Notes: generated by a model not told the origin, from the letters alone. A stretch of DNA of 64,000 bases from Pseudomonas sp. UBA6562 (GCF_002434265.1 NZ_DJJS01000010.1:124001-188000), one strand, 5' to 3'; counted from the first letter of the stretch, positions 25,467 to 34,326 are shown. Numbers and translations are program-made.

Positions 25467-26750
25467 TTATTTGAGCTTGGCGAACGCGCGTTCGGCGGCG
25501 TCCAGGGTGATCTGCAGCTCGGCATCGCCATGGGCGATGGAGGTGAAACCGGCCTCGAATGCGCTCGGCGCCAGGTACACGCCGCCTTCGAGCATCAGGT
25601 GGAAGAACTGTTTGAAGCGCTGCGCGTCGCTGGCCATGACGTCGTCGAAGGTGACGATGTCGTCGGCGCCGCTGAAGTACAGGCCGAACATGCCGCCCGC
25701 CTGGGTCGTCACGAACGGAATGCCCGCCGCGTCGGCGCGTTCCTGCAGGCCGTCGAGCATACGGCTGGTGTAAGCGGTGAGTTCGGCGTGGAAGCCTTCG
25801 CGGCTGATCAGGCGCAAGGTGGTCAGGCCCGCCGCCATGGCCAGCGGGTTGCCCGACAGGGTACCGGCTTGGTAGACCGGGCCCAGCGGGGCGATGCACT
25901 CCATGATCGCGCGCTTGCCGCCAAAGCAGCCGACCGGCATGCCGCCGCCGACGATCTTGCCGAAGGTCGAAAGGTCCGGGGTGACGCCGTAGTGGCCCTG
26001 GGCACCGCCGAGCGAGACGCGGAAACCGGTCATCACTTCGTCGAAGATCAGCACCACGCCGTGCTTGTCGCACTGCGCGCGCAAGCCTTCGAGGAAGCCC
26101 GGTGCGGGCGGTACGCAGTTCATGTTGCCGGCCACCGGTTCGACGATGATGCAGGCCACGGTCTGGCCCACTTCGGCCAGGGTCTTCTCGACTTCGGCCA
26201 AATCGTTGAAGGGCAGGGTCAGGGTGTGCTTGGCGAAATCGGCCGGCACGCCCGCCGAGCTCGGCACGCCCGAGGTCAGCAGGCCGGAACCGGCCTTCAC
26301 CAGCAGGCTGTCGGAGTGGCCGTGGTAGCAGCCTTCGAACTTGATGATCGCATCGCGCCCGGTGTAGCCACGGGCCAGGCGGATGGCGCTCATGGTGGCC
26401 TCGGTGCCGGAGCTGACCATGCGCACCATCTCCATCGACGGCACGATCGAGCAGACCAGGTCGGCCATCTCGGTTTCCATCGCCGTCGGCGCGCCGTACG
26501 ACAACCCGTGCTGCAACTGCTTGCGCACCGATTCCAGCACGTCCGGGTGGCCGTGGCCGAGGATCATCGGGCCCCAGGAGCCGACGTAGTCGACGTAGCG
26601 TTTGTCGTCCTCGTCGATCACATAGGCGCCTTCGGCATGCTTGAAGAACAGCGGCGTGCCGCCCACGCTGCGGAAGGCGCGCACCGGCGAGTTGACGCCA
26701 CCGGGGATGTGTTTCTGGGCTTGGGCGAACAGGTCTTCGGAACGGGACAT
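25467..26750 (-). CDS. hemL: Glutamate-1-semialdehyde 2,1-aminomutase
   Basis: 427 aa PLP enzyme of the C5 route to 5-aminolevulinate, the precursor of haem and of the corrins made by the genes at 54-62 kb. The PLP lysine is K265 in STFGKIVGGGMPVG; the start MSRSEDLFAQAQKHIPGGVNSPVRAF is typical. It is the last gene of a thiD-thiE-hemL series on the minus strand, 17 nt after thiE. Confidence 0.97.
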   Translation of the reverse strand: MSRSEDLFAQAQKHIPGGVNSPVRAFRSVGGTPLFFKHAEGAYVIDEDDKRYVDYVGSWGPMILGHGHPDVLESVRKQLQHGLSYGAPTAMETEMADLVCSIVPSMEMVRMVSSGTEATMSAIRLARGYTGRDAIIKFEGCYHGHSDSLLVKAGSGLLTSGVPSSAGVPADFAKHTLTLPFNDLAEVEKTLAEVGQTVACIIVEPVAGNMNCVPPAPGFLEGLRAQCDKHGVVLIFDEVMTGFRVSLGGAQGHYGVTPDLSTFGKIVGGGMPVGCFGGKRAIMECIAPLGPVYQAGTLSGNPLAMAAGLTTLRLISREGFHAELTAYTSRMLDGLQERADAAGIPFVTTQAGGMFGLYFSGADDIVTFDDVMASDAQRFKQFFHLMLEGGVYLAPSAFEAGFTSIAHGDAELQITLDAAERAFAKLK

Positions 26751-26767
26751 GGATGAACTCTCTTGAA

Positions 26768-27391
26768 TCAGGAAACGAACAGGGCGTTGAAGGCGCGGGC
26801 GCGGCGGGTGACATCCTGCGCGCTGTCGGCACCGAACAGGCCGTGGATCACCGCCAGCAGGTCGGCGCCATGGGCGACCAGCGGGGCGGCGTTGTCGAGG
26901 GTGATGCCACCGATCGCGGCGATGGGCAGCTTGACCGCGGCGCGGGCCTGGGCCAGCAGGTCGAGGCTGGCCGCCGGCGCGCCGGGCTTGGTGACGGAAT
27001 TGAAGAAGCGGCCGAAGGCCACGTAGCTGGCGCCTTCGGCGGCGGCCTGGGCGGCCAGCGCCAGGCTGGCATGGCAGGTGGCGCCGACCACCGCTTTGGG
27101 CCCGAGCAGCGCCCGCGCGGGATTCAGCGGGCCGTCGGTCTGCCCCAGGTGCACGCCGACGCCCAGACGCGCGGCCAGTTCGGCGTCGTCGTTGATGATC
27201 AACTGCGTGCCGTAGCGCTCGCACAGGCGCAGCAAGGACTCGGCTTCCTTAATACGGCGGCCGGCGTCGTCGCTCTTGTCGCGGTACTGCAACAGGCACA
27301 CGCCACCGTCGAGCGCCGCCTCGACATACGGCAGCAGGCGCCCGGCCAGCAGTTGGCTATCGGTGATGGCGTAGAGACCGCGTAGGGCCAT
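26768..27391 (-). CDS. thiE: Thiamine-phosphate synthase
   Basis: 207 aa TIM-barrel enzyme joining HMP-PP and THZ-P into thiamine phosphate. Motifs LRGLYAITDS, LLQYRDKS, LIINDD, GVHLGQTD, GATCHAS, YVAFGRFFNSVTKP and PIAAIGGIT are all present in order. ATG 27391 begins the domain; the frame stays open into thiD but that part is a shadow. It lies 17 nt after thiD. Confidence 0.96.
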   Translation of the reverse strand: MALRGLYAITDSQLLAGRLLPYVEAALDGGVCLLQYRDKSDDAGRRIKEAESLLRLCERYGTQLIINDDAELAARLGVGVHLGQTDGPLNPARALLGPKAVVGATCHASLALAAQAAAEGASYVAFGRFFNSVTKPGAPAASLDLLAQARAAVKLPIAAIGGITLDNAAPLVAHGADLLAVIHGLFGADSAQDVTRRARAFNALFVS

Positions 27392-27408
27392 GGCAGACCT
27401 CGTGCTGT

Positions 27409-28206
27409 TCAGGAACAGAAATCCAGGGGCAGACGGCGCGGCACGAACTGGCCGCGACCGAGCCGTTCGGCGTCGCGCAGGGTGCGCCAGGTGTAGTCGA
27501 GGGCGCTGGGCACCGCGCTGTGCAGTCGCTCGCCCTGGGCCAGGCGGCCGGCGAGGGCGCTGGCCAGGGTGCAGCCCGAGCCGTGGTAGCTGCCCGGCAG
27601 GCGCTCGCAGATCCAGGTCAGCGGCGCGCCGTCGCGGCGGTACAGGCGGTTGTGGATCTGCGCTTCGTCGCCGTGCCCGCCGGTGATCAGCAGGTTGCGG
27701 CAGAACGGCAGCAGCACCTTGGCGCAATCGTCGGCGCTGCCCTCAGGCAGTTCGGCGAGGATGCGCGCCTCGGGCAGGTTCGGCGTGGCGATCAGGGCCA
27801 GCGGCAGCAGGCGCTCGCGCAGGGCATAGCCGACTTCATCCTTGCCCAGCCGCCCGCCGCCGCCAGCGCGCAGCACCGGGTCGCAGACCATGGGCAGGTG
27901 CGGATGGGCCGCCAGCAGTTCGGCGACCGTGTCGACCATCTCGATGGAACCGAGCATGCCGAGCTTGACCGCAGCCACTTCGGAATCGGCCAGCACGGCG
28001 TTGGCCTGGGCCAGCACCCACTCGCGGTCGAGCACGCGGAAGTCGGTGACGTTGACGGTGTCCTGCACGGTCAGCGCGGTCACGGCCGGGGCCGCATGGC
28101 AACCTTGCGCCAGCAGGGCTTCGATGTCTGCCTGCAAGCCGGCGCCGCCACTGGGGTCGTGGCCGGAGAGACAGAGGACAACAGGGCGGGAGCTGTAGAT
28201 ATTCAT
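27409..28206 (-). CDS. thiD: Hydroxymethylpyrimidine/phosphomethylpyrimidine kinase
   Basis: 265 aa ribokinase-fold kinase that phosphorylates HMP and HMP-P. CLSGHDPSGGAGLQADIEA at the N-terminus and the TGGHGDEAQIHNRLY and GSGCTLASALAGRLAQGE C-terminal ATP/anion-hole motifs are diagnostic. ATG 28206 is directly before the first strand. It heads the thiD-thiE-hemL group and is divergent from amn. Confidence 0.96.
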   Translation of the reverse strand: MNIYSSRPVVLCLSGHDPSGGAGLQADIEALLAQGCHAAPAVTALTVQDTVNVTDFRVLDREWVLAQANAVLADSEVAAVKLGMLGSIEMVDTVAELLAAHPHLPMVCDPVLRAGGGGRLGKDEVGYALRERLLPLALIATPNLPEARILAELPEGSADDCAKVLLPFCRNLLITGGHGDEAQIHNRLYRRDGAPLTWICERLPGSYHGSGCTLASALAGRLAQGERLHSAVPSALDYTWRTLRDAERLGRGQFVPRRLPLDFCS

Positions 28207-28546
28207 GGTCGGCGAGCTTAACACCAAACCGCCTGGCGCGAAGCGGCCGGCGCGGGATTGTATGACGAGCGCGTCGCGCGCGCTGGTCGGATGAAGCAAT
28301 CGTTCTGACCTGTACGGTCGGCAGGTGCTCGACACGGAGGGCGAGTCGCTTGGCGAAGGGGCTCTCGGCCGTTGCCAGGTCGGCTGCGCACGCGTCTACG
28401 GCGCGTCCTCCAGGCTGCCGACGGCGTCGCGCGAGCAGGGCGGACGCTACACCCGGCAAGCGCATCGATGGCGCGCGCCCGGGGATGTATTTCCCGCGCA
28501 ACCGAGGCAAGATGGCTGCCTGCATGTCCCAGACAGGAAGCACAGT
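28207..28546. other. Divergent intergenic region thiD / amn
   Basis: 340 nt with no coding pattern I trust. Open frames here lack start signals and resemble no family. A small inverted repeat AGGCA/TGCCT lies at about 28505-28522. No thiamine riboswitch core was recognised on the thiD side. Confidence 0.6.
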
Positions 28547-30010
28547 GTGAGCCACGCGTTTGAAGTCGTAGATACCCCCGAACAGGCCGTCGACCGTCTG
28601 GCGGCCTTGCACCAACAGGCCACCGGGGCCCTCAGCCAGGCCCTCAAGCGCTACCTCAAGGACCGTACCGAACCGACCGCCGCCGAGCGGGCGCTGTACC
28701 GTTATCCGGCCATCCGTCTGACCTACGCCAGCCAGGGCGAGGTGGCGGCCACCACGCGGGCCTACGCCAAGGTCCAGGTCGATGGCGTCTACAGCGTCAC
28801 CGTGACCCAGCCCGAGGCCTTCCGTGGCTACCTGCTCGACCAGTTGCGGCCGCTGATGGACGACTACACCGTCACCGTCGAAGTGGGCATGAGCGAGCAG
28901 AGCATTCCCTACCCCTACGTGGTCGACCAGGGCGACGAGCTGGCCGGTAGCGGCATCACCGCCGCCGCTTTGGCGCGGGTGTTCCCCAGCACCGACCTGT
29001 CCGCCGCCACCGACGACATCGCCGACGGCCAGTGGGACTGGGGCAACGCCCAGGCCCTGCCGCTGGCGTTGTTCGACGCCACCCGCGTGGACTTTTCCCT
29101 GCGCCGCCTGGTGCACTACACCGGCAGCGACTGGCGCCACGTGCAGCCGTGGATCCTGCTGACCAACTACCACCGTTATGTCGACCAGTTCATCGCCCAC
29201 GGCCTGGAAAAGCTGCGCGATGACCCGCGCTTCGTGCGCCTGGTGCTGCCCGGCAACGTGATCGTCGACAAGGCCATGGACGAAGTGCAGACCCAGGCCC
29301 TGGTCGCCAGCGTGGTCTGGCACCGCTACCAGATGCCGGCCTACCACCTGATCGCCGCCGACGGCGACGGCATCACCCTGGTCAACATCGGCGTCGGCCC
29401 GTCCAACGCCAAGAACATCACCGACCACCTGGCCGTGCTGCGTCCGCACTGCTGGCTGATGATCGGCCACTGCGGCGGCCTGCGCCAGTCGCAGACCATC
29501 GGCGACTACGTGCTGGCCCATGCCTACATGCGCCGCGACGGCATTCTCGACCGCGTGGTGCCGCCGAACATCCCCATCCCGGCCCTGGCCGAGGTGCAGC
29601 TGGCCTTGCAGGAGGCCGCGGCGCACGTCACCGGCGAGCGCGGCGACGAGCTCAAGAAGCGCCTGCGCACCGGCACCGTGCTGACCTACGACGACCGCAA
29701 CTGGGAGCTGCGTTGGGCCCAGGAGCGGCCGTTGATCAACCTGTCGCGGGCCGTAGCGGTGGACATGGAAAGCGGCACCATCGCCGCCCAGGGCTACCGC
29801 CTGCGGGTGCCTTACGGCACCTTGCTGTGCGTGTCCGACAAACCCTTGCACAGCGAGATCAAGCTGCCGGGCTCGGCCAATGCCTTCTACAACCGCGCCG
29901 TGAGCCAGCACCTGAAGATCGGCATCGCCGCCCTAGACCTGCTGCGCACCGAGCTGAACGCGCTGCACTCGCGTAAACTGCGCAGCTTCGACGAGCCGCC
30001 GTTCCGCTGA
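28547..30010 (+). CDS. amn: AMP nucleosidase
   Basis: 487 aa, matching the roughly 484 aa of E. coli Amn. It hydrolyses AMP to adenine and ribose 5-phosphate. An N-terminal Amn-specific domain (about residues 1-170) precedes a nucleoside-phosphorylase-like catalytic domain with LVNIGVGPSNAKNITDHLAVLRP, MIGHCGGLR and AVDMESGTIAAQGYR. The start is GTG at 28547, with AGGAAG 8 nt upstream; the open frame upstream is not protein-like. rluE follows 6 nt later. Confidence 0.95.
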   Translation: MSHAFEVVDTPEQAVDRLAALHQQATGALSQALKRYLKDRTEPTAAERALYRYPAIRLTYASQGEVAATTRAYAKVQVDGVYSVTVTQPEAFRGYLLDQLRPLMDDYTVTVEVGMSEQSIPYPYVVDQGDELAGSGITAAALARVFPSTDLSAATDDIADGQWDWGNAQALPLALFDATRVDFSLRRLVHYTGSDWRHVQPWILLTNYHRYVDQFIAHGLEKLRDDPRFVRLVLPGNVIVDKAMDEVQTQALVASVVWHRYQMPAYHLIAADGDGITLVNIGVGPSNAKNITDHLAVLRPHCWLMIGHCGGLRQSQTIGDYVLAHAYMRRDGILDRVVPPNIPIPALAEVQLALQEAAAHVTGERGDELKKRLRTGTVLTYDDRNWELRWAQERPLINLSRAVAVDMESGTIAAQGYRLRVPYGTLLCVSDKPLHSEIKLPGSANAFYNRAVSQHLKIGIAALDLLRTELNALHSRKLRSFDEPPFR

Positions 30011-30016
30011 GGTCGC

Positions 30017-30646
30017 ATGCCCCCGCCATCCCGTTCCACCCCGCGCCGTCCCTCGGCGCGGCCCGCCGCGACACGGCGCCCGCCCAAGGCGCCACCGGCC
30101 GAGCCGCGGCTGGTCCTGCTGAACAAACCCTTCGACGTGCTGACCCAGTTCAGCGACGGCGAAGGGCGCGCCACGCTCAAGGATTTCGTCGACATCCCCG
30201 GCATCTACCCGGCCGGGCGGCTGGACCGCGACAGCGAAGGCCTGTTGCTGCTGACCAACGACGGGCGCTTGCAGGCGCGCATCGCCGACCCCAAGCACAA
30301 GCTGGCGAAAACCTATTGGGTGCAGGTCGAGGGGGAGGTCAGCGAAGCGCAGTTGCAGCAGTTGCGCGAAGGCGTCGCGCTCAACGACGGCCCGACCTTG
30401 CCGGCCGAGGCGCGTGCGCTCGACGAGCCGGCGCTGTGGCCGCGCACACCGCCCGTGCGCTTTCGCAAGAGCGTGCCGACCTGTTGGTTGGAGTTGGTCA
30501 TCCGTGAGGGGCGCAATCGCCAGGTACGTCGCATGACGGCGGCGGTCGGCTTGCCGACGCTGCGTCTGGTGCGCGTGAAAATCGGCGACTGGACTCTGGA
30601 GGGGCTCGAACCGGGCGCATGGCGCGAGGTGCCGGTGCCACGCTAG
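30017..30646 (+). CDS. rluE: 23S rRNA pseudouridine synthase (RluE type)
   Basis: 209 aa RsuA-family synthase. The catalytic aspartate is in GRLDRDSEGLLLLTNDG; LLNKPFDVL and EGRNRQVRRM--AVGLPTLRLVR motifs are present. There is no N-terminal S4 domain; instead a basic Pro/Arg-rich leader of about 30 residues, as in RluE (modifying U2457). It probably shares a transcript with amn. Confidence 0.88.
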   Translation: MPPPSRSTPRRPSARPAATRRPPKAPPAEPRLVLLNKPFDVLTQFSDGEGRATLKDFVDIPGIYPAGRLDRDSEGLLLLTNDGRLQARIADPKHKLAKTYWVQVEGEVSEAQLQQLREGVALNDGPTLPAEARALDEPALWPRTPPVRFRKSVPTCWLELVIREGRNRQVRRMTAAVGLPTLRLVRVKIGDWTLEGLEPGAWREVPVPR

Positions 30647-30665
30647 AGGCCGGTCTGCGGCTGCG

Positions 30666-30869
30666 TCACACGCCTTCGATCAACGCCACCGCAACCGTCT
30701 TGACGACGAACGCCATCACGCCCAGGCCCAGCACGAAAAACAGGATCAGCGTGCCCAGGCGCCCGGCCTTGGACTTTTTCGCCAGGTCCCAGACGATGAA
30801 ACCCATGAAGCCGACCAGCGCGCTGATCAGGCCGATCATCATCCATTCTTCGAACACCGCCGGGTCCAT
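30666..30869 (-). CDS. DUF2788 small membrane protein
   Basis: 67 aa with two transmembrane helices (about residues 10-28 and 40-63) joined by a basic cytoplasmic loop (D-AKKSKAGRLG). The sequence matches DUF2788, common in pseudomonads and of unknown function. The start has AAGGAG 8 nt upstream. It lies between rluE (convergent) and the Lrp-type regulator. Confidence 0.82.
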   Translation of the reverse strand: MDPAVFEEWMMIGLISALVGFMGFIVWDLAKKSKAGRLGTLILFFVLGLGVMAFVVKTVAVALIEGV

Positions 30870-30928
30870 CGCTGCGCTCCTTCAAGGTGGGTGCGGACGG
30901 CGAGCATACCTCACCGCTCGCTGCGCGC

Positions 30929-31405
30929 TCAGCGCAGGTGGGTCAGCGGCATTTCGGTGCTGGCCAGCACCTGGTTGAGCACGAAGCTCGAACGCACGCT
31001 GGTGACGCCTTCGATACGGGTCAGGCTGCCGAGCAGCAGTTTCTGGTAGTGGTCCATGTCGGGCACCACGACCTTGAGCTGGTAGTCGGCGTCCATGCCC
31101 GTCACCAGGCTGCATTCGAGCACCTGCGGCAGGCTGCGGATCACCGCTTCGAAGCTTTCGAAGCGCTCGGGGGTATGCCGGTCCATGCCGATCAGCACGT
31201 AGGCGGTGAGGCTCAAACCCAGTTTCTTGCGATCGAGCAGGGCCACTTGGCGGGAAATGTAGCCGTCGTCTTCGAGCTGCTTGACCCGTCGCGAGCAAGG
31301 CGAGGGCGACAGGCCGATGCGTTCGGCCAGTTCCTGGTTGGAAATGCGCGCGTCGCGCTGCAGTTCTTCGAGGATGTTCAGGTCATAGCGGTCGAGTTTG
31401 CTCAT
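30929..31405 (-). CDS. Lrp/AsnC family transcriptional regulator
   Basis: 158 aa. The N-terminal winged helix-turn-helix (LDRYDLNILEELQRDARISNQELAERIGLSPSPCSRRV, cited here by its ends at residues 4-41) is followed by a RAM ligand-binding domain (about 70-150). Members sense amino acids and often regulate a divergent gene. The divergent unit here is the structured transcript at 31.5-31.7 kb, so autoregulation or control of that transcript is possible. The effector is unknown. Confidence 0.93.
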   Translation of the reverse strand: MSKLDRYDLNILEELQRDARISNQELAERIGLSPSPCSRRVKQLEDDGYISRQVALLDRKKLGLSLTAYVLIGMDRHTPERFESFEAVIRSLPQVLECSLVTGMDADYQLKVVVPDMDHYQKLLLGSLTRIEGVTSVRSSFVLNQVLASTEMPLTHLR

Positions 31406-31526
31406 GTTTAGGGCCTTGTCTGTGCAGATTGCGGCGAATTATCGAATCAGAGTAAAAAATTGCGCAAGCAGTATTTGAATCAGCAATATTCGCAATCTTG
31501 TGTCGGGCCGCTTGCTCTATCGTTAT
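31406..31526. promoter_or_regulatory. AT-rich divergent promoter region (lrp-type gene / putative ncRNA)
   Basis: This stretch is markedly AT-rich for the window (AGTAAAAAATTGCG, CAGTATTTGAATCAGCAATATTCGC by parts). Lrp-type operators are AT-rich, so it likely carries the regulator's own site. On the plus strand TTGTGT (31498-31503) and CGTTAT (31521-31526) with 17-nt spacing are a weak candidate promoter for the RNA that ends at 31720. Confidence 0.45.
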
Positions 31527-31720
31527 CAACAGAATCACTGCCCGGACAACAGTCCACGGCGAGGCGCCTCAGACAGGCGCTCGCGGCCAGGCCATCCCAC
31601 CGGATCCGCCAGGCCCCCGGGCTACACCCAGTCCAGAAGACCAGGTGAGGTGAGCCGACGTTACCCACGTCGAGCACGGACGACCATTCGAGAGGGAGGC
31701 CCCAGCGGCCTCCCTTTTTT
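31527..31720 (+). ncRNA. Putative structured non-coding RNA or leader ending in a terminator
   Basis: No gene on the plus strand precedes the strong terminator at 31694-31720, so some plus-strand transcript must start within the preceding 290 nt. The interval has no credible protein. It contains GCGCCT/AGGCGC (31564-31580) and CGACGT/ACGTCG (31656-31672) hairpins in addition to the terminator stem. It could be a trans-acting sRNA or an attenuator leader for the exported protein starting at 31802. I do not recognise a known RNA family. The start is a guess. Confidence 0.5.
31694..31720 (+). terminator. Strong Rho-independent terminator
   Basis: GGGAGGCC / GGCCTCCC (8 bp, 5-nt loop) is followed by TTTTTT. 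It is one of the best intrinsic terminators in the window, yet no plus-strand gene lies upstream of it. Confidence 0.9.
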
Positions 31721-31801
31721 AATGCGCGCGATTCACCGCCCGGGGGCAGGGTGCGGGTAGACTCGACGGCATTGAGGCCAATGTCGGTCGAGGGTGGTGC
31801 G

Positions 31802-32728
31802 ATGAAGTCAGGTTTCGCTCGATGGGCGTGTGTGGGTGTTGTTTGCATGGGGCTAACCGCGCCTGTAGTGGCCGCGCCTGGATCGACCCCGCCCGTATCG
31901 ACCGAAGCACCTTCACCGGCAGCCGGGCCGAACGGAGGCGCCGCTGCGCAGAACGCGCCGGGCCATTCGCCGCTCAACTCCCGGGACGAAGTCTGGCAGA
32001 CCCAGCCGGCGCGTCCCGGTTTCTACCGCGACATTCCTCGTCGCGAAGGCGACTACCACCCCTGGCAAGCCGGCGGCCCCGGCCAGCGCCCCGGCGGCGA
32101 TTGGCCGGGGCGGCCCCATGGGCAGGGCGACGGCTGGGGCGGCGGCCCGCAGTTGCGGCCCGGGCAGCGCATCGACGGTTTCGCCGAACGACACTGGAAA
32201 ATTCCCTACCACGGGCAGGACTACTTCTATTCGGGAGGGTACTGGTACCGGCCGTACGGCGATGCCTATAGGGTCATCACCCCGCCCTACGGCTTGCAGG
32301 TCGACGCGCTGCCGGACTATGCCCAGGAAGTGTGGCTGAACGGGCAGCCGCTGTTCATTGTGGCCGGCACCTATTACCAGTACCTGCCGGACATCGGCCA
32401 ATACCAGGTGGTCGACCCGGCGGCGATGCAGCCGCAGACCGCGCCGGCGCCGCGGCCTATGCCAGGCCAGGCGCCCCAGCCCATGCCAAGCCTTCCGTCG
32501 CAGCCGTCAGCGGGTGCCGCTCCGGCCATCGACGTTGAGCCGCTGTACGGGCAAGGCCCACAGCAGCAACAGCAGGACGGCGCCCAGTGTTATCGATGGG
32601 CCGTCGGCCAATCCGGCTTCGACCCCGCCAATGCGCCCTATGCCCCCGCCCAGTCGGTCTGGCAGGTCTATCAGCAGGCCCTGGGCGCCTGTCTGCAAGA
32701 ACGCGGCTATCGCCTGCAACCGCGATAA
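31802..32728 (+). CDS. Exported Pro/Gly/Gln-rich protein (DUF6515-like)
   Basis: 308 aa. A signal peptide (about residues 1-26, ending V-V-A-A) is followed by a low-complexity Pro/Gly region (to about 135). A compact Tyr-rich domain comes next (GQDYFYSGGYWYRPYGDAYRV to YYQYLPDIGQYQVV by its ends, about 140-220), then a Pro/Gln linker. The C-terminal block has two conserved cysteines (CYRWAVGQSGFDP and ACLQERGYRL), a pattern I associate with DUF6515 proteins. Function is unknown; periplasmic or surface location is inferred. It starts 81 nt after the terminator described above. Confidence 0.8.
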   Translation: MKSGFARWACVGVVCMGLTAPVVAAPGSTPPVSTEAPSPAAGPNGGAAAQNAPGHSPLNSRDEVWQTQPARPGFYRDIPRREGDYHPWQAGGPGQRPGGDWPGRPHGQGDGWGGGPQLRPGQRIDGFAERHWKIPYHGQDYFYSGGYWYRPYGDAYRVITPPYGLQVDALPDYAQEVWLNGQPLFIVAGTYYQYLPDIGQYQVVDPAAMQPQTAPAPRPMPGQAPQPMPSLPSQPSAGAAPAIDVEPLYGQGPQQQQQDGAQCYRWAVGQSGFDPANAPYAPAQSVWQVYQQALGACLQERGYRLQPR

Positions 32729-33054
32729 GCCTGGGTATGGCCGTTCGCCGCGCCACAGCAAGCGTCATGCCCGTCGATGAAAAGGCGGCCTATTGGGGCC
32801 GCTGCGCGGCCCATCGCGGCTGAAGCCGCTCCCACACGTCTGTGCGTACCTGAGCAACACACGTTTCCCTGTAGGAGCGGCCGGTTCGGCGTTCCGATCA
32901 GCCGCGATGGCCGGCGACGCCGGCCCAATGGCCACAATGCGTTACGACAATGATTGCTTGGTTTCCAGGTCGCCTGCCGCGTTGCACGCCCATCGCGCTG
33001 CACGCCTGCATGTGATGAGCCCGACCCCTGGTCGATCGCTCTCACACCCTGCGG
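32729..33054. other. Intergenic region holding REP elements
   Basis: 326 nt between the exported protein and yegD, both ending here (convergent). It holds the inverted REP pair listed separately. The remaining 130 nt before yegD show no coding or promoter features I can support. Confidence 0.6.
32810..32926. repeat. Inverted pair of REP-like elements (BIME-like)
   Basis: The left copy reads CCCATCGCGGCTGAAGCCGC then TCCCACA (32810-32836). The right copy is its inverse with an insertion: TGTAGGAGCGGCC (32870-32882), then GCCGCGATGGCC (32911-32922). These are P. putida-type REP sequences with their usual GCGGC/GCCGC core and 'gctcc-aca' tail. About 33 nt separates the copies. They lie between convergent genes, the usual REP location. 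Confidence 0.75.
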
Positions 33055-34326
33055 TCAAACCGTGCCATAGCGCTTGCGCGCCTCGATCGCCAGGCCGCTG
33101 CCGATGCTGCCGAAGATGTTCCCTTCCACATGCCGCGCGTTGGGCAGCATGGCCGCCACGCTGTTGCGCAGCGCCGGGATGCCGCTGGAGCCACCGGTGA
33201 AAAACACCGTGTCCACCTGCCGCTCGCTCACCCCGGCCTTGGCCAGCAGTTCGCGTACGCTGCCGCGCACTCGTTCGAGCAACCCGTCGATGGCGCTTTC
33301 GAACAGCGCGCGGGTCAGTTCGGCGCTCAGCTCCGGCTCGACGCGGCTCAAGTCGATGCGCCGCGAAGTCTGCTCGGTCAGGTCGATCTTGCTGGCTTCC
33401 ACTTCCATCGCCAGCCAGTGCCCGGCGCGCTGCTCGATCAGGTTGAACAGCCGGTCGATGCCCAGCGTGTCTTCGATGTCGTAGCGCATGCTGCCCAGGG
33501 CCAGTTGCGACTTCTTCGAGTACAGCGCGTTGATGGTGTGCCAGGTGGCGAGGTTGAGGTGGTAGCTGGTCGGCATCAGTGCCTGGCTCTTCATGCGGCT
33601 GCCATAACCGAACAGCGGCATCACGCCTTGCAGGCTCAACTGCTTGTCGAAGTCGGTGCCGCCGATGTGCACGCCGCCCGTGGCGAGGATGTCGCTGTGG
33701 CGGTCGTCGAGCAGATGGCGCTCGGGCGACAGGCGGATCAGGCTGAAGTCGGACGTACCGCCGCCGATGTCGACGATCAGCACCAGCTCCTCACCCGCGA
33801 TGTTGGCCTCGTAGTCGAAGGCGGCGGCGATCGGCTCGTACTGGAACGACACGTCCTTGAAGCCGATCTTGCGCGCCACGTCGGCCAGCGTGTCCTCGGC
33901 CTCCTGGTCGGCGGCCGGGTCTTCGTCGACGAAGAACACCGGCCGGCCCAGCACCACCTGCTCGAAGCTGCGCCCGGCCTCGGCCTCGGCGCGCTGCTTG
34001 AGCTCGCCGATGAACATGCCCAGCAGGTCCTTGAACGGCAGCGCCGTGCCCAGCACGCTGGTGTCGTGCTTGATCAGCTTGGAGCCGAGCAGGCTCTTGA
34101 GCGAGCGCATCAGCCGGCCTTCGTAGCCTTCGAGGTATTCGTGCAGGGCCAGGCGGCCATACACCGGGCGGCGCTCTTCGAGGTTGAAGAACACCACCGA
34201 GGGCAGGGTGATCTTGCCGTCTTCCAGCGCGATCAGCGAATCGACGCCCGGACGGTGCCAGCCGACCGTGGAATTGGAGGTGCCGAAGTCGATGCCGCAG
34301 GCGCGGGCCGGGGAGAGGTCAGACAT
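33055..34326 (-). CDS. yegD: Hsp70-family protein YegD (actin-fold ATPase)
   Basis: 423 aa. The phosphate-1 motif GIDFGTSNSTVG (residues 11-22), phosphate-2 VDIGGGTSDFS, and adenosine motif FFTGGSSGIPALR show an Hsp70-type nucleotide-binding domain. It lacks the DnaK substrate-binding domain and lid, as usual for YegD. It is divergent from cbpA-cbpM, suggesting a functional link with the J-domain protein; clients are unknown. Confidence 0.92.
   Translation of the reverse strand: MSDLSPARACGIDFGTSNSTVGWHRPGVDSLIALEDGKITLPSVVFFNLEERRPVYGRLALHEYLEGYEGRLMRSLKSLLGSKLIKHDTSVLGTALPFKDLLGMFIGELKQRAEAEAGRSFEQVVLGRPVFFVDEDPAADQEAEDTLADVARKIGFKDVSFQYEPIAAAFDYEANIAGEELVLIVDIGGGTSDFSLIRLSPERHLLDDRHSDILATGGVHIGGTDFDKQLSLQGVMPLFGYGSRMKSQALMPTSYHLNLATWHTINALYSKKSQLALGSMRYDIEDTLGIDRLFNLIEQRAGHWLAMEVEASKIDLTEQTSRRIDLSRVEPELSAELTRALFESAIDGLLERVRGSVRELLAKAGVSERQVDTVFFTGGSSGIPALRNSVAAMLPNARHVEGNIFGSIGSGLAIEARKRYGTV

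Noticed and set aside
28325..28546. A 74-codon N-terminal extension of amn
   Set aside because: It is Arg/Gly-rich without family similarity, and the GTG at 28547 has a good ribosome site and gives the normal Amn length.
31600..31660. Bases CAGTCCAGAAGACCAGGTGA resembling a cobalamin riboswitch B12 box
   Set aside because: The GCCACTG element and the required upstream core at the right distance are absent, and the downstream gene has no link to cobalamin.
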